Assembly: GCA_937922805.1 (NCBI GenBank)
Contig: CALAJV010000010.1
Coordinates: forward strand, 417,610 to 481,609
DNA: 64,000 nt
Origin: an uncultured Acidimicrobiales bacterium
GTDB lineage: Bacteria; Actinomycetota; Acidimicrobiia; Acidimicrobiales; SZUA-35
Direction of reading: 5' to 3'
A model generated the notes under the pieces. The model was given only the letters and a program-made list of their open reading frames with translations, was not told where the DNA came from and ran no database searches. Below are positions 17,918 through 25,636 of this stretch, in pieces. The first letter of the stretch is position 1. Every line of letters begins with the position of its first letter. Made by a program: the position numbers and the translations under genes.

Positions 17918-19138
17918 CTATTCGTCAGTAGCCTCGATCACGTCCTCAAAGATGCCCTCAAATTCGAGATCAGTTCGACGGTTATCCTGGCGGCCCTCTT
18001 CCGTTTCGTTAGTCGAAATCGGTGCGAGGTCTCCAAGGGCGACCTGTTCGAACTGTTCTCGGTCGAGGCCGGAGGCGACATAGTAGTCGATAACGGCTTG
18101 GGCTCTTTGCTCGGCTAAAGCCAAATTGATCTGAGCAGATCCGACGTTGTCGGTGTGGCCAGCAACGGTCATCACCAGGCTAGGTTGAGAAAGCAATACG
18201 TTGGCGCAGGCATCAAGTACCGGGTAATACTCAGGCCGGATCACCGCACTGCCGGATTGGAACACCACCGGTTTTTGTACAACAACACCCGAAACTGGGC
18301 TGGGAGCTCTTGGATTCACTTGGTAGTCAGCTACCAACTCGACGCCAGCAAACACTGTCCCAGCCCGTTCGATCATGGCGGCAGCTTGCTCCTCGGTTTG
18401 AGCCGTCCCAGAAAGTCGGACTTTGCCGTCAGCGATCGTGAACTTCAAGGGAGGCAGAGAAATATCCACCTCGATATCAGGATCGGCCGTGGACCCGCTG
18501 GCTTCCAACGGAATTTCTAGCCGCATCGTGTCTTCTTCGGCCACTTCGTCTAGGTCGACGATCTTCGTTTCGAGAGTTGACGGCGTAGCTAGTTCGGTTG
18601 ACTGTGACGCCGAGGCTTCGCCGTCGAGCGCGACCGGTTGATCAGCACCGGTGAACCGATTGAACAAGAAGAAGAGTGTCCCGATCACAACAAGTCCAAG
18701 TGCTGGGAGGAGCAACCGATGCCGCCCTCTAGTTGTTTTGGCGCCGGACTGGGCCAACGGGGGAGGAGCGGGGGAACGTCTGTAGCTTGATGAAGCGACA
18801 GGGCTCGATCGTTCGTAGTTGCTGGAGCGGGCCGGTCTCTCATCGTAGACATTACCCAAGTGAGGCTCGGACAACCCGGGACTCTCCGGAATCCGGTTGT
18901 AGGTATCCACTGGGGTGGCGCCATAGTCTGGCGTTGGGCGAGGAGTAACGTCGAACTCTGAAATTTCCGGCAACTGACCTGGGGTCAAGCTCGGTGGGTT
19001 ACTAAAAGGGTCTTCGCGAGGAGGCAATTCAGTGCTGATTTGCCGTCGACGACCGGGGGGCCCGTTCGGAACCTCATCGGCTCTGGGCAGGTGAATTCGA
19101 TGCTCGTCGGTGTCTGAAGACTCGATCCGCCGGTCCAT
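17918..19138 (-). CDS. OmpA/BON-domain membrane protein, ArfA-like
   Basis: The 406-residue protein starts at ATG 19138, six bases after GGGAG; a TTG at 19144 is less likely. A long proline-rich cytoplasmic N terminus is followed by a single membrane helix (LLPALGLVVIGTLFFLFNRF), a BON-like segment (FTIADGKVRLSGTAQTEEQA) and a C-terminal OmpA peptidoglycan-binding domain. The latter shows HTDNVGSAQINLALAEQRA and GRQDNRRTDLEF. BON plus OmpA on one membrane helix is the layout of mycobacterial ArfA (OmpATb). It likely ties the membrane to the cell wall. The acidic tail beyond the OmpA core is short. Confidence 0.82.
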   Translation of the reverse strand: MDRRIESSDTDEHRIHLPRADEVPNGPPGRRRQISTELPPREDPFSNPPSLTPGQLPEISEFDVTPRPTPDYGATPVDTYNRIPESPGLSEPHLGNVYDERPARSSNYERSSPVASSSYRRSPAPPPLAQSGAKTTRGRHRLLLPALGLVVIGTLFFLFNRFTGADQPVALDGEASASQSTELATPSTLETKIVDLDEVAEEDTMRLEIPLEASGSTADPDIEVDISLPPLKFTIADGKVRLSGTAQTEEQAAAMIERAGTVFAGVELVADYQVNPRAPSPVSGVVVQKPVVFQSGSAVIRPEYYPVLDACANVLLSQPSLVMTVAGHTDNVGSAQINLALAEQRAQAVIDYYVASGLDREQFEQVALGDLAPISTNETEEGRQDNRRTDLEFEGIFEDVIEATDE

Positions 19139-19259
19139 GTTCAACTCCCGGTTATGCGATAACTAATCATATGGCAAAGTACCCTCACGTCGCCATCGGC
19201 AAACACTGAAAGTCGGCTAGGTCATTTGGTCCACCTCGCCGGTTAAGCCAACTTGTGTC

Positions 19260-20132
19260 TTACGAACGGCGAAAGCGTGTGTCAGCCACACCAACTACAT
19301 CCGTTTCGATCGCAAGCAGGGAGCCAGCTACAAACCCATCTTTGGACGCACCATAGCTGAGCGTCGTTATGTACAACGTTGTCATGTCCGGTCCGCCAAA
19401 GGCTGGCATCGTCGGGGTTTGGATCGGCAGCTCGATTTGTCTGTCGAGGTGTCCATCGGGGGAGATTCGGGTTACGGCCCATCCAAAGACCGATGCCGAC
19501 CAGTAGTACCCTTCGGAATCTACACATCCGCCGTCTGGGGCGCCCGCTATCTGTTCGTATTGAAAGAATGGTCGTTCGTTGCTGGCGGCCCCAGTTCGGA
19601 GATCATAGTCGTAGAGCCAAATCGTACCGGTTGGGCTATCGGCGAAGTAGAAACGATCGCGGCTCGGATCGAACGCAATTCCGTTTGAGACGCCGATTTC
19701 GGATCGGAGCGTTGTCACCTGACCGTCAGCTTCAACTTGGTGCAGAATGCCAGTTGAGTTGCCGTCGGACACCTCGTGCCACATCGAACCAACAACAAAT
19801 CGACCGGCGGGGTCGCATCGGCCATCGTTCAATCGGTTGCCAATTGCTGGTTCCTCCAACGGCACCCACGGCGAAAAGCTGGCTTGATTCCAGTCGTAGT
19901 ATCCGAGCTGATGTTCAGTGGCGACGAGAAGGACCCCAGGGGAATCCGTCAGTGCAATCGACCCTGGTCTCGACGAAAGATGACCGGTTTGATTGTTCCC
20001 AGATGCTGGCTCATATCGATGAATAGCCAGACCGTCGATATCGACCCAATACAAGACCTCTTCTTCGTCGCTCCACAACGGACATTCGCCGAGCAGCGCA
20101 CCATTGTTCACTTCACACCGGACGGTACTCAT
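19260..20132 (-). CDS. SMP-30/gluconolactonase family protein
   Basis: The 290-residue beta-propeller belongs to the SMP-30/gluconolaconase/LRE family, metal-dependent hydrolases of lactones. ALLGECPLWSDEEEVLYWVDI at the start supplies the metal-binding Glu. GNRLNDGRCDPAGRFVVGSM and GVSNGIAFDPSRDRFYFADS carry the expected Asn and Asp ligands. I chose ATG 20132 because GAGGA lies seven bases before it and the family motif follows at the right distance; an in-frame ATG at 20189 adds 19 residues of unlike sequence. It is divergent from the selenoprotein candidate, whose -35 region overlaps the longer start. Confidence 0.85.
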   Translation of the reverse strand: MSTVRCEVNNGALLGECPLWSDEEEVLYWVDIDGLAIHRYEPASGNNQTGHLSSRPGSIALTDSPGVLLVATEHQLGYYDWNQASFSPWVPLEEPAIGNRLNDGRCDPAGRFVVGSMWHEVSDGNSTGILHQVEADGQVTTLRSEIGVSNGIAFDPSRDRFYFADSPTGTIWLYDYDLRTGAASNERPFFQYEQIAGAPDGGCVDSEGYYWSASVFGWAVTRISPDGHLDRQIELPIQTPTMPAFGGPDMTTLYITTLSYGASKDGFVAGSLLAIETDVVGVADTRFRRS

Positions 20133-20165
20133 CTTGGGGTCCTCGCGTCTATCGTTGGCACCTTC

Positions 20166-20194
20166 TTGGACACCCGTAGTATGGCCCATAGAGT
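20166..20194 (+). promoter_or_regulatory. Promoter of the selenoprotein candidate
   Basis: TTGGAC (20166-20171), 17 bases, TAGAGT (20189-20194), then seven bases to the GTG at 20202. The -35 and -10 spacing is ideal and the transcript would be leaderless. It supports the reading frame that contains the in-frame TGA. Confidence 0.65.
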
Positions 20195-20201
20195 TGTGTA
20201 G

Positions 20202-20759
20202 GTGATAGCGCGACCGCCCATCGGCGAACTGGCCCCGAAAATTGATCTCCTGTCAGCCGATGGCGAGCGTTGGGTTTCAACCGAACAATCGAAACCAACG
20301 ATCGTCATATTTCACCGCCACATCTACTGACTGCCCTGCACCGCCCATGTAATCGCCGTGCGCGATGAACTTGCTAGAACCGGAACTACCGAACAAGTAG
20401 AGGTGGTCGTGGTAACGTTCACCTCCCGTGAGATGGCCATTGCCCACACCAGTCACTTCGGGTTGACCTTCCCAATTCTGCTCGACCCGACCAAAGCTAC
20501 CTATGCTGCGTTCGGGCTCGAACGGGCGACGTTCGGACGGGTATGGGGTTTACGGGCGGCGTGGAAATACTTGCAACTTAGCTTGGCTGGAAAACGACGG
20601 ATGCGAATGCCGACCGGCGAGAGTGGGCCTGTCGAAGACACTCGTCAGCTGGGCGGCGACTTCGTGCTGCGGGACGGGAAACTCTACTGGGGCTATTGGA
20701 GCGAGGGTTCCGAGGATCGGCCGGACCCAGCAGCCGTTTTGGCGCAGTGTCTCAGATGA
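20202..20759 (+). CDS. Peroxiredoxin-like (AhpC/TSA family 2) probable selenoprotein, UGA at codon 43
   Basis: Reading from GTG 20202 through an in-frame TGA at 20328-20330 gives one continuous 185-residue thioredoxin-fold protein. It starts PPIGELAPKIDLLSADGERW, has the active-site strand TIVIFHRHIY-U-LPC, and ends in VLRDGKLYWGYWS as in AhpC-TSA_2 proteins. The TGA falls exactly where the family has the first Cys of its CxxC redox motif, so the site would be U43-x-x-C46. A leaderless promoter precedes the GTG. After the TGA, GCAC (20338-20341) and GTGC (20358-20361) can close a hairpin with G20349 in its loop, a weak bacterial SECIS candidate. The alternatives are a nonsense-mutated pseudogene, or a start at GTG 20358 that would remove the redox centre. 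No sel genes are in the window. Confidence 0.75.
20338..20361 (+). promoter_or_regulatory. Possible bacterial SECIS hairpin
   Basis: GCAC and GTGC pair. After one C-C mismatch, GC/GC pairs follow, leaving a ten-base loop with a G about 19 bases past the UGA. The distance suits bacterial SECIS elements, but the stem is short and the loop G is not at the usual first or second position. Low confidence without folding and comparison. Confidence 0.3.
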
Positions 20760-20764
20760 GTTGC

Positions 20765-20770
20765 TAGAGT
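20765..20770 (+). promoter_or_regulatory. -10 box of leaderless pyrE promoter
   Basis: TAGAGT, identical to the box of the preceding gene, lies seven bases before GTG 20778. Confidence 0.55.
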
Positions 20771-20777
20771 CGCAACC

Positions 20778-21425
20778 GTGGGTGATCAAACAGCGTACAA
20801 GGCCGACTTCATCGATTTCATGAGGCAGGCAGAAGTCCTTACGTTCGGACAGTTCGTTACCAAGAGTGGTCGAGAGACTCCGTACTTCATTAACACCGGG
20901 TTATATAGCACCGGCGACCAGATCCGTCGCCTCGGCAGTTTCTACGCTGACGCGATTCTTGATCAGTTCGGAACCAACTTTGATGTGATCTTCGGCCCTG
21001 CTTACAAAGGTATTCCTCTCGTTGTTTCGACAGCGGCAGCGTTGGCTGAGCGTGGCCACAGTGTCAATTATTGCTTCAATCGCAAAGAGGTTAAGGATCA
21101 CGGCGAAGGCGGGCTGTTCGTTGGTCACCAGTTGGCCGATCATGATCGGGTCTTGATCGTTGAAGACATTACCACTGCCGGCACAGCCATCAGAGAAGTA
21201 GTTCCGCTATTGAAGGCCGAAGCCAACATCTCGCTAGCTGGCCTTATTGTGTCGGTTGACCGTTGTGAAAAGGGGCCCGACGGACGGGCCGCCCTTTCTG
21301 TCTTGGCTGAAGAGTTCAGGATGAGGACCCATGCCATCGTGACGGTCCACGAAATAATGGCGCAACTCGAAGACCAGGGCCAGGTACAACAGATCGAGCA
21401 GTATCTCTCAAAGTACGGAGCTTAG
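20778..21425 (+). CDS. pyrE: Orotate phosphoribosyltransferase
   Basis: This 215-residue enzyme joins orotate to PRPP to make orotidine 5'-phosphate in pyrimidine synthesis. Visible features are the N-terminal [21 protein letters not shown], the loop [10 protein letters not shown], the flexible-loop region [12 protein letters not shown] and the PRPP-binding motif [14 protein letters not shown]. Length and motifs are typical. It lies 18 bases after the selenoprotein candidate but has its own leaderless promoter, so it can be expressed alone. Confidence 0.93.
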   Translation: MGDQTAYKADFIDFMRQAEVLTFGQFVTKSGRETPYFINTGLYSTGDQIRRLGSFYADAILDQFGTNFDVIFGPAYKGIPLVVSTAAALAERGHSVNYCFNRKEVKDHGEGGLFVGHQLADHDRVLIVEDITTAGTAIREVVPLLKAEANISLAGLIVSVDRCEKGPDGRAALSVLAEEFRMRTHAIVTVHEIMAQLEDQGQVQQIEQYLSKYGA

Positions 21426-21461
21426 GGCCCGACCGAAGCCGAAACGTTTCCGCTGGCTAAA

Positions 21462-22685
21462 TCAGACTCGCTCGATGATGATGGCTGGAGCCATTCCACC
21501 GGCGGCGCACATTGTAATCAGACCAAATTGGCCATCTCGGCGTTCGAGCTCATCGAGCACTGTCCCTATCAGCACCGCTCCGGTTGCTCCAATCGGATGG
21601 CCCAAGGCCATGGCGCCGCCATTTACGTTGACCTTGTTGCGATCAAGATTTAGCTGGCGTTGAAATTTCTCGGACACGACGGCGAAGGCTTCGTTGATCT
21701 CAAATAAATCAATATCCTCAACGGTCAGACCAGCCCGTTTAAGAACCTTCTGGGCCGCCGGCACTGGAGCGTTAAGCATTAGCGTCGGGTCGTCGCCCAT
21801 ATTGGCAGTGGCAACAATGCGCGCCCTGGCCTTCATGCCGTTGACCTTGGCATAATCCTCGCTAGCGATCAGAAGAGCTGCTGCGCCATCGACGACGCCG
21901 GAGGAGTTTCCAGCGTGATGAACATGCTCGATCTCCAGATCGGGAAACTTCTTGGCTACCAGTTCTCGAAATGTCGGTGTGTCGTCATCGTGGCGATAGT
22001 CGGCTACGGCGGCAAAGCTAGGGGCGAGGGCCGACAGTTTCTCAGCGGTCGTTCCGGGCCGGGGGAACTCTTCGCGATCGAGAGCGAGTGTGCCATCAAG
22101 GTTGTAAACCGGGACGAGACTGCGATCGAATCGTCCTTCAGTAATGGCGACGTCGGCCTTGGCCTGTGAGTCAGCAGCGTGGGCATCGAGCGCAGAGCGG
22201 GGAATTTTGTCCAAGGTCGCTATCGCATCTGCGCAGACGCCCTGGTGAGGCTGGGGGTGAATCTCCCGAAGGCGAAGATTGTTCGCCCCAATAGGAAGCA
22301 TCCCTTTCTTCGGTAGCGACATCATTTCGGTGCCGCCAGTTACGACTAAATCTTCCATGCCGGCCATAACCGCATGGGCACCATAGTTGGCACTGGTAAT
22401 TCCTGAGCCGCAAAACCGGTCCAGCGTGGCCCCGCTAGCTTTGATATCGTATCCGGCATCGAGCGCTGCCATCCGTCCGAGATCGCCACTCTGTTCACTG
22501 ACCTGGGAGCTGGTTCCCCAGATTACGTCATCTACCTCAGCGGTATCGAAACCGTTCCGCTGCACCAGGGCAGCTAACACGGTCGAAGCGAGGTGCTGGG
22601 GGTGGAGGTGCGCCAGTGCTCCCTTTCCTTGCTTCCCAATTCCCCGTGGTGTTCGACAAGCATCAATAATCAGTGCGTCAGGCAT
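21462..22685 (-). CDS. Acetyl-CoA acetyltransferase (thiolase)
   Basis: The 407-residue thiolase condenses or cleaves acyl-CoA in beta-oxidation or the reverse direction. The nucleophile Cys is in [13 protein letters not shown]. The other sites are [26 protein letters not shown] and the second Cys in [14 protein letters not shown]. The start is ATG 22685, because TACCGT on the minus strand lies six bases upstream (leaderless) and [15 protein letters not shown] is the family's usual N terminus. A 42-residue in-frame extension is not real. Substrate chain length cannot be assigned. Confidence 0.9.
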   Translation of the reverse strand: MPDALIIDACRTPRGIGKQGKGALAHLHPQHLASTVLAALVQRNGFDTAEVDDVIWGTSSQVSEQSGDLGRMAALDAGYDIKASGATLDRFCGSGITSANYGAHAVMAGMEDLVVTGGTEMMSLPKKGMLPIGANNLRLREIHPQPHQGVCADAIATLDKIPRSALDAHAADSQAKADVAITEGRFDRSLVPVYNLDGTLALDREEFPRPGTTAEKLSALAPSFAAVADYRHDDDTPTFRELVAKKFPDLEIEHVHHAGNSSGVVDGAAALLIASEDYAKVNGMKARARIVATANMGDDPTLMLNAPVPAAQKVLKRAGLTVEDIDLFEINEAFAVVSEKFQRQLNLDRNKVNVNGGAMALGHPIGATGAVLIGTVLDELERRDGQFGLITMCAAGGMAPAIIIERV

Positions 22686-22691
22686 GCCATT

Positions 22692-22697
22692 ACGGTA
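22692..22697 (-). promoter_or_regulatory. -10 box of leaderless thiolase promoter
   Basis: Minus-strand TACCGT is six bases before ATG 22685, with a TTGGTG 18 bases further upstream as a possible -35. Confidence 0.55.
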
Positions 22698-22794
22698 AAC
22701 GGTGCTTCGGCAAATCACCAAATGGAGAGGCGCCGCTGTCACCCAAAAACGGTCAATAGCCCCGAACGCGACGTTTCGATGGCAGGCTAGGTGG

Positions 22795-23325
22795 ATGGCG
22801 TCAAAGAACACCGGACCTCGATCTCAGCCAGTTGCAAAATCACCGCGTAACAAAGTAGACCAGGCAGCTGTTGAGGTTGTGGCTCGCTCTGGAGCCGATG
22901 GCTTCAAAGACGAGATCGAACAGGCGACGTCCCAATTTACCGACACCGGGTTAACGGTAAGCGGTGATGCTTTCGGATTTGTATCCACCGGCTCGATTGA
23001 ATCCATCGGTGACGCGATCAGAGATTTGGTCGTCGCCACCATGAACAATGACGCAGCGTCGGTCCGAATCCATATCACCAGAACTGAATCAGAGCTCGCC
23101 GTGGCTCCACTACACGATGCTCTTGACTCCATGGTTCGAGCTGCCGAACGGGTGATCGGCAAACCGCCGTTGGAGTGGAGTCGAGAAGAAAAGCAGGCAG
23201 TAGTGGGCCAACTCGACGACCAAGGTGCGTTCTTGTTGCGAGGCGCCGTTGACGATTTGGCTCGGATATTAGGCGTTAGCCGCATCACGATCTACAACTA
23301 TCTGAACGCCATCGACCGGGGTTGA
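22795..23325 (+). CDS. HTH protein with YheO-like C-terminal DNA-binding motif
   Basis: The protein has 176 residues from ATG 22795 (AGGTGG is immediately upstream, a tight spacing). The C terminus, GAFLLRGAVDDLARILGVSR followed by ITIYNYLNAI, is a clear helix-turn-helix much like the C-terminal HTH of YheO/DauR-type regulators. The N-terminal 100 residues include a short alpha/beta part (FGFVSTGSIESIGDAIRDLV) but no PAS domain I can recognise. A transcriptional regulator is likely; ligand and targets are unknown. It is divergent from the thiolase, which is one candidate target. The longer in-frame start at 22702 overlaps the thiolase promoter. Confidence 0.65.
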   Translation: MASKNTGPRSQPVAKSPRNKVDQAAVEVVARSGADGFKDEIEQATSQFTDTGLTVSGDAFGFVSTGSIESIGDAIRDLVVATMNNDAASVRIHITRTESELAVAPLHDALDSMVRAAERVIGKPPLEWSREEKQAVVGQLDDQGAFLLRGAVDDLARILGVSRITIYNYLNAIDRG

Positions 23326-23361
23326 GCTGGTGAGCTCCACGTGCAGTTTGACCGATTGGCG

Positions 23362-23367
23362 TATAAT
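23362..23367 (+). promoter_or_regulatory. Consensus -10 box TATAAT before the BMP lipoprotein
   Basis: A perfect TATAAT lies 38 bases before ATG 23406 and eight before an in-frame GTG (23376). TTGACC sits only eight bases upstream, too near to be its -35. Confidence 0.55.
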
Positions 23368-23405
23368 TGGGGTTTGTGGGAGCAAACAAGGCTAGGTGGG
23401 TCGGT

Positions 23406-24404
23406 ATGAACAGAGTTTGGCTCCCGGCCCTAATCACCATTGGAATACTTGCATCGGCGTGCTCTGGCGAGGGTTCGGGGTTGACGACTACCGAATGCGG
23501 AGCCGATCGATCGATCGGGGTGGTTGATCCGGTCTCGGATCTAACCATCGCGCTGGTAGCACCAAGCCCGGCTGACGACTTTTCTTCTACCCAGAGCATG
23601 GTTGACGCCCTTTTGCGTTTAGGAATTGAAGCAAAAATTTCCGACAATACATTTGCGGTGTCAGACGGTGCCAACGCAATTCGAGGCTACGCCACCGACG
23701 GTGTAGACGTCGTCATCGTCCACGGCGCGCTGTATGGGCCAGAGCTTGAGCAGATAGCGCCCGACTTTCCTCAGACATCGTTCCTGTTCGGCTCGGCGAG
23801 CGACACCCTTGGCCAATCGAACGTCTACGCCTATCGGCCGGCGGCCGAGCAGGGTGGTTACGTTAACGGGGTGCTGGCGGCGTTGCTTTCAGAAAGTGGA
23901 GTTGTTAGTGCGGTCGGCCCGGTACAAGCAGGCGACTCTTTCGACTACATCTCTGGGTTTGAGAAAGGGGCCTTTTCGAAAAACGGTTCCGTTCTGGCTG
24001 AATACACCGGTTCCTTTGCCAGCGTTGAGCGGGCAAACCTTGTAGCCAACGCTCACATAGCTTCCGGCGCCGATGTGATAACGGGAACTGCACAACATGT
24101 GACCGGTCCTATAGACATCGTGAACCAGAGAGATTTAGCCTGGATCGGCAACCAGGTGAACCATGAAGAGCTAGCGCCAAACGTGGTCGTCGCCTCTCAG
24201 GTGTATCGGTGGGATGTGTTTCTACAGCAAGCACTGGCGCAGATTGAAGCCGGCAAACTCGGTGGCGAAGCCTATGAGCTGACGCTGGAGAACGGTGGCT
24301 TGGTAATCGAGCTCAACGGTTGTTACGAACTCTCAGGCAGCATAAAGGATGAAGTGGTTGACACCGTCAAGGCCATTCAAGACGGAGAGCTCGAAGTGGG
24401 TTGA
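23406..24404 (+). CDS. BMP-family (PnrA/Med-like) substrate-binding lipoprotein
   Basis: The 332-residue lipoprotein has a signal peptide ending in the lipobox LASAC. The mature part is a BMP-family periplasmic-binding fold, with DVVIVHGALYGPELEQIAPDF, FLFGSASDTLGQ, YRPAAEQGGYVNGVLAALL and the DYISGFEKGAF motif. Family members bind purine nucleosides or related ligands for ABC import. No permease or ATPase is adjacent. ATG 23406 follows AGGTGGG by five bases; the GTG at 23376 would be a leaderless alternative adding ten residues before the signal. Confidence 0.82.
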   Translation: MNRVWLPALITIGILASACSGEGSGLTTTECGADRSIGVVDPVSDLTIALVAPSPADDFSSTQSMVDALLRLGIEAKISDNTFAVSDGANAIRGYATDGVDVVIVHGALYGPELEQIAPDFPQTSFLFGSASDTLGQSNVYAYRPAAEQGGYVNGVLAALLSESGVVSAVGPVQAGDSFDYISGFEKGAFSKNGSVLAEYTGSFASVERANLVANAHIASGADVITGTAQHVTGPIDIVNQRDLAWIGNQVNHEELAPNVVVASQVYRWDVFLQQALAQIEAGKLGGEAYELTLENGGLVIELNGCYELSGSIKDEVVDTVKAIQDGELEVG

Positions 24405-24439
24405 CCGAGGCTGCCGCCTTGCTATCAGGTTTGAGACGT

Positions 24440-25576
24440 CTACGGTTTGGCTCTTGGTTCTCGAGGTAGGCCAAGAACCCGTTCGCCCAAGATGTTACGC
24501 ATGATGTTCGACGTTCCACCCATTATTGTGTAGCCCGGAGCGTACGTCAGCCCATGGGTTACATCAGACCATAGTGTTGCCTCCGGCCCGAACGTGGCGG
24601 CCACAAACTGAGCTACGTTCCATTGGTGCTCAGTACAGAATGCTTTGGTCGCTGCGCTAAAGCCGGCCGGAGCCTGTCGGAGCACTTCTCGGTACACCAG
24701 CAGCCTGCCGATTCGGTAAGCGGTTTCTAGCCGGGCAATTTCCTGGCGAACTCGAAGATCGGTCTTGTCGGCTCGTTCGACTGCCATATCGAACAAGGCC
24801 CGATTTGAGACCAGCCGATCGATTCCGCCTCGTTCGTGTTCGAGCTGGCGCATTGTTTGTTTGAACGCGTCGCCTTCGACGCCAACAAGATTCTCTACCG
24901 GCACCCTGACATCGGTGAAGTAGACCTCGCAGAAGTGGCGATTAGTTGTCATATCAGAGATCGGTCGAACTTCGATTCCGGGAAGATCCATCGGAACAAC
25001 AATTTCGGAAATGCCTCGATGGGGTGGCCCTTCGGTTGTGGTGCGACAAATCAGGTAGATGTAGTCGGCAACGTCTCCGAAGCTAGTCCAAATCTTTTGC
25101 CCGTTGATCAGCCAATGGTCGCCGTCTCGAACTGCGCTGGTGCTAAGCGAGGCTAGGTCTGATCCGGCATCGGGTTCGCTCATACCGATGCACCAGGTGG
25201 ATTCACCAGTTAGCATCTTCGGTAGCCACTCGGCCTGCTGATCTGATGTTCCGTAGGCTATGAGCGTTGGTCCCATCTGTCGATCGGCGAACCACATCGA
25301 GGCGATCGGGGCGCCAGCTGAGATCATTTCTTCAGCCACAATGACACGTTCGATCGGTGGGCGACCCTGTCCGCCGTGCTGCTCGGGCCAGCCCATTCCG
25401 ATCCAACCCTCGCTCGCCATTGTTTGGGCGAACTCTTTGTTGTAGCCGTTGATCCAGCTGTCGTTATGTCGGCCATGTAACTTGACGCCTTCTCCCGCCA
25501 CCTTTTTGGCCCGGGCACGAAGCGTTTCAAGTTCTGGTTCCAATTGAAAATTCAGCACAGTCCAAGGATTGCTCAT
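24440..25576 (-). CDS. Acyl-CoA dehydrogenase
   Basis: This 378-residue FAD enzyme oxidises acyl-CoA thioesters to enoyl-CoA. GMSEPDAGSDLASL and WLINGQKIWTSFG are family signatures, and the C-terminal YTIMGGTSNIMRNILGERVLGLP is the usual dimer and FAD-contact region. ATG 25576 (MSNPWTVLNF) is preferred over a TTG four codons earlier. It lies near a thiolase but is separated from it by two plus-strand genes, so a shared operon is excluded. Substrate class is unknown. Confidence 0.9.
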   Translation of the reverse strand: MSNPWTVLNFQLEPELETLRARAKKVAGEGVKLHGRHNDSWINGYNKEFAQTMASEGWIGMGWPEQHGGQGRPPIERVIVAEEMISAGAPIASMWFADRQMGPTLIAYGTSDQQAEWLPKMLTGESTWCIGMSEPDAGSDLASLSTSAVRDGDHWLINGQKIWTSFGDVADYIYLICRTTTEGPPHRGISEIVVPMDLPGIEVRPISDMTTNRHFCEVYFTDVRVPVENLVGVEGDAFKQTMRQLEHERGGIDRLVSNRALFDMAVERADKTDLRVRQEIARLETAYRIGRLLVYREVLRQAPAGFSAATKAFCTEHQWNVAQFVAATFGPEATLWSDVTHGLTYAPGYTIMGGTSNIMRNILGERVLGLPREPRAKP

Positions 25577-25636
25577 TCGAGCCAGCAATGTGTAACTGAA
25601 CGACAGGAAAAGAACATCAACGGAGCCCGAGACTGG

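Noticed and set aside
20358..20759. Reading the peroxiredoxin-like gene as a 133-residue protein starting at GTG 20358
   Set aside because: It would lack the first beta-alpha unit and the redox motif, and has no promoter or ribosome site of its own.
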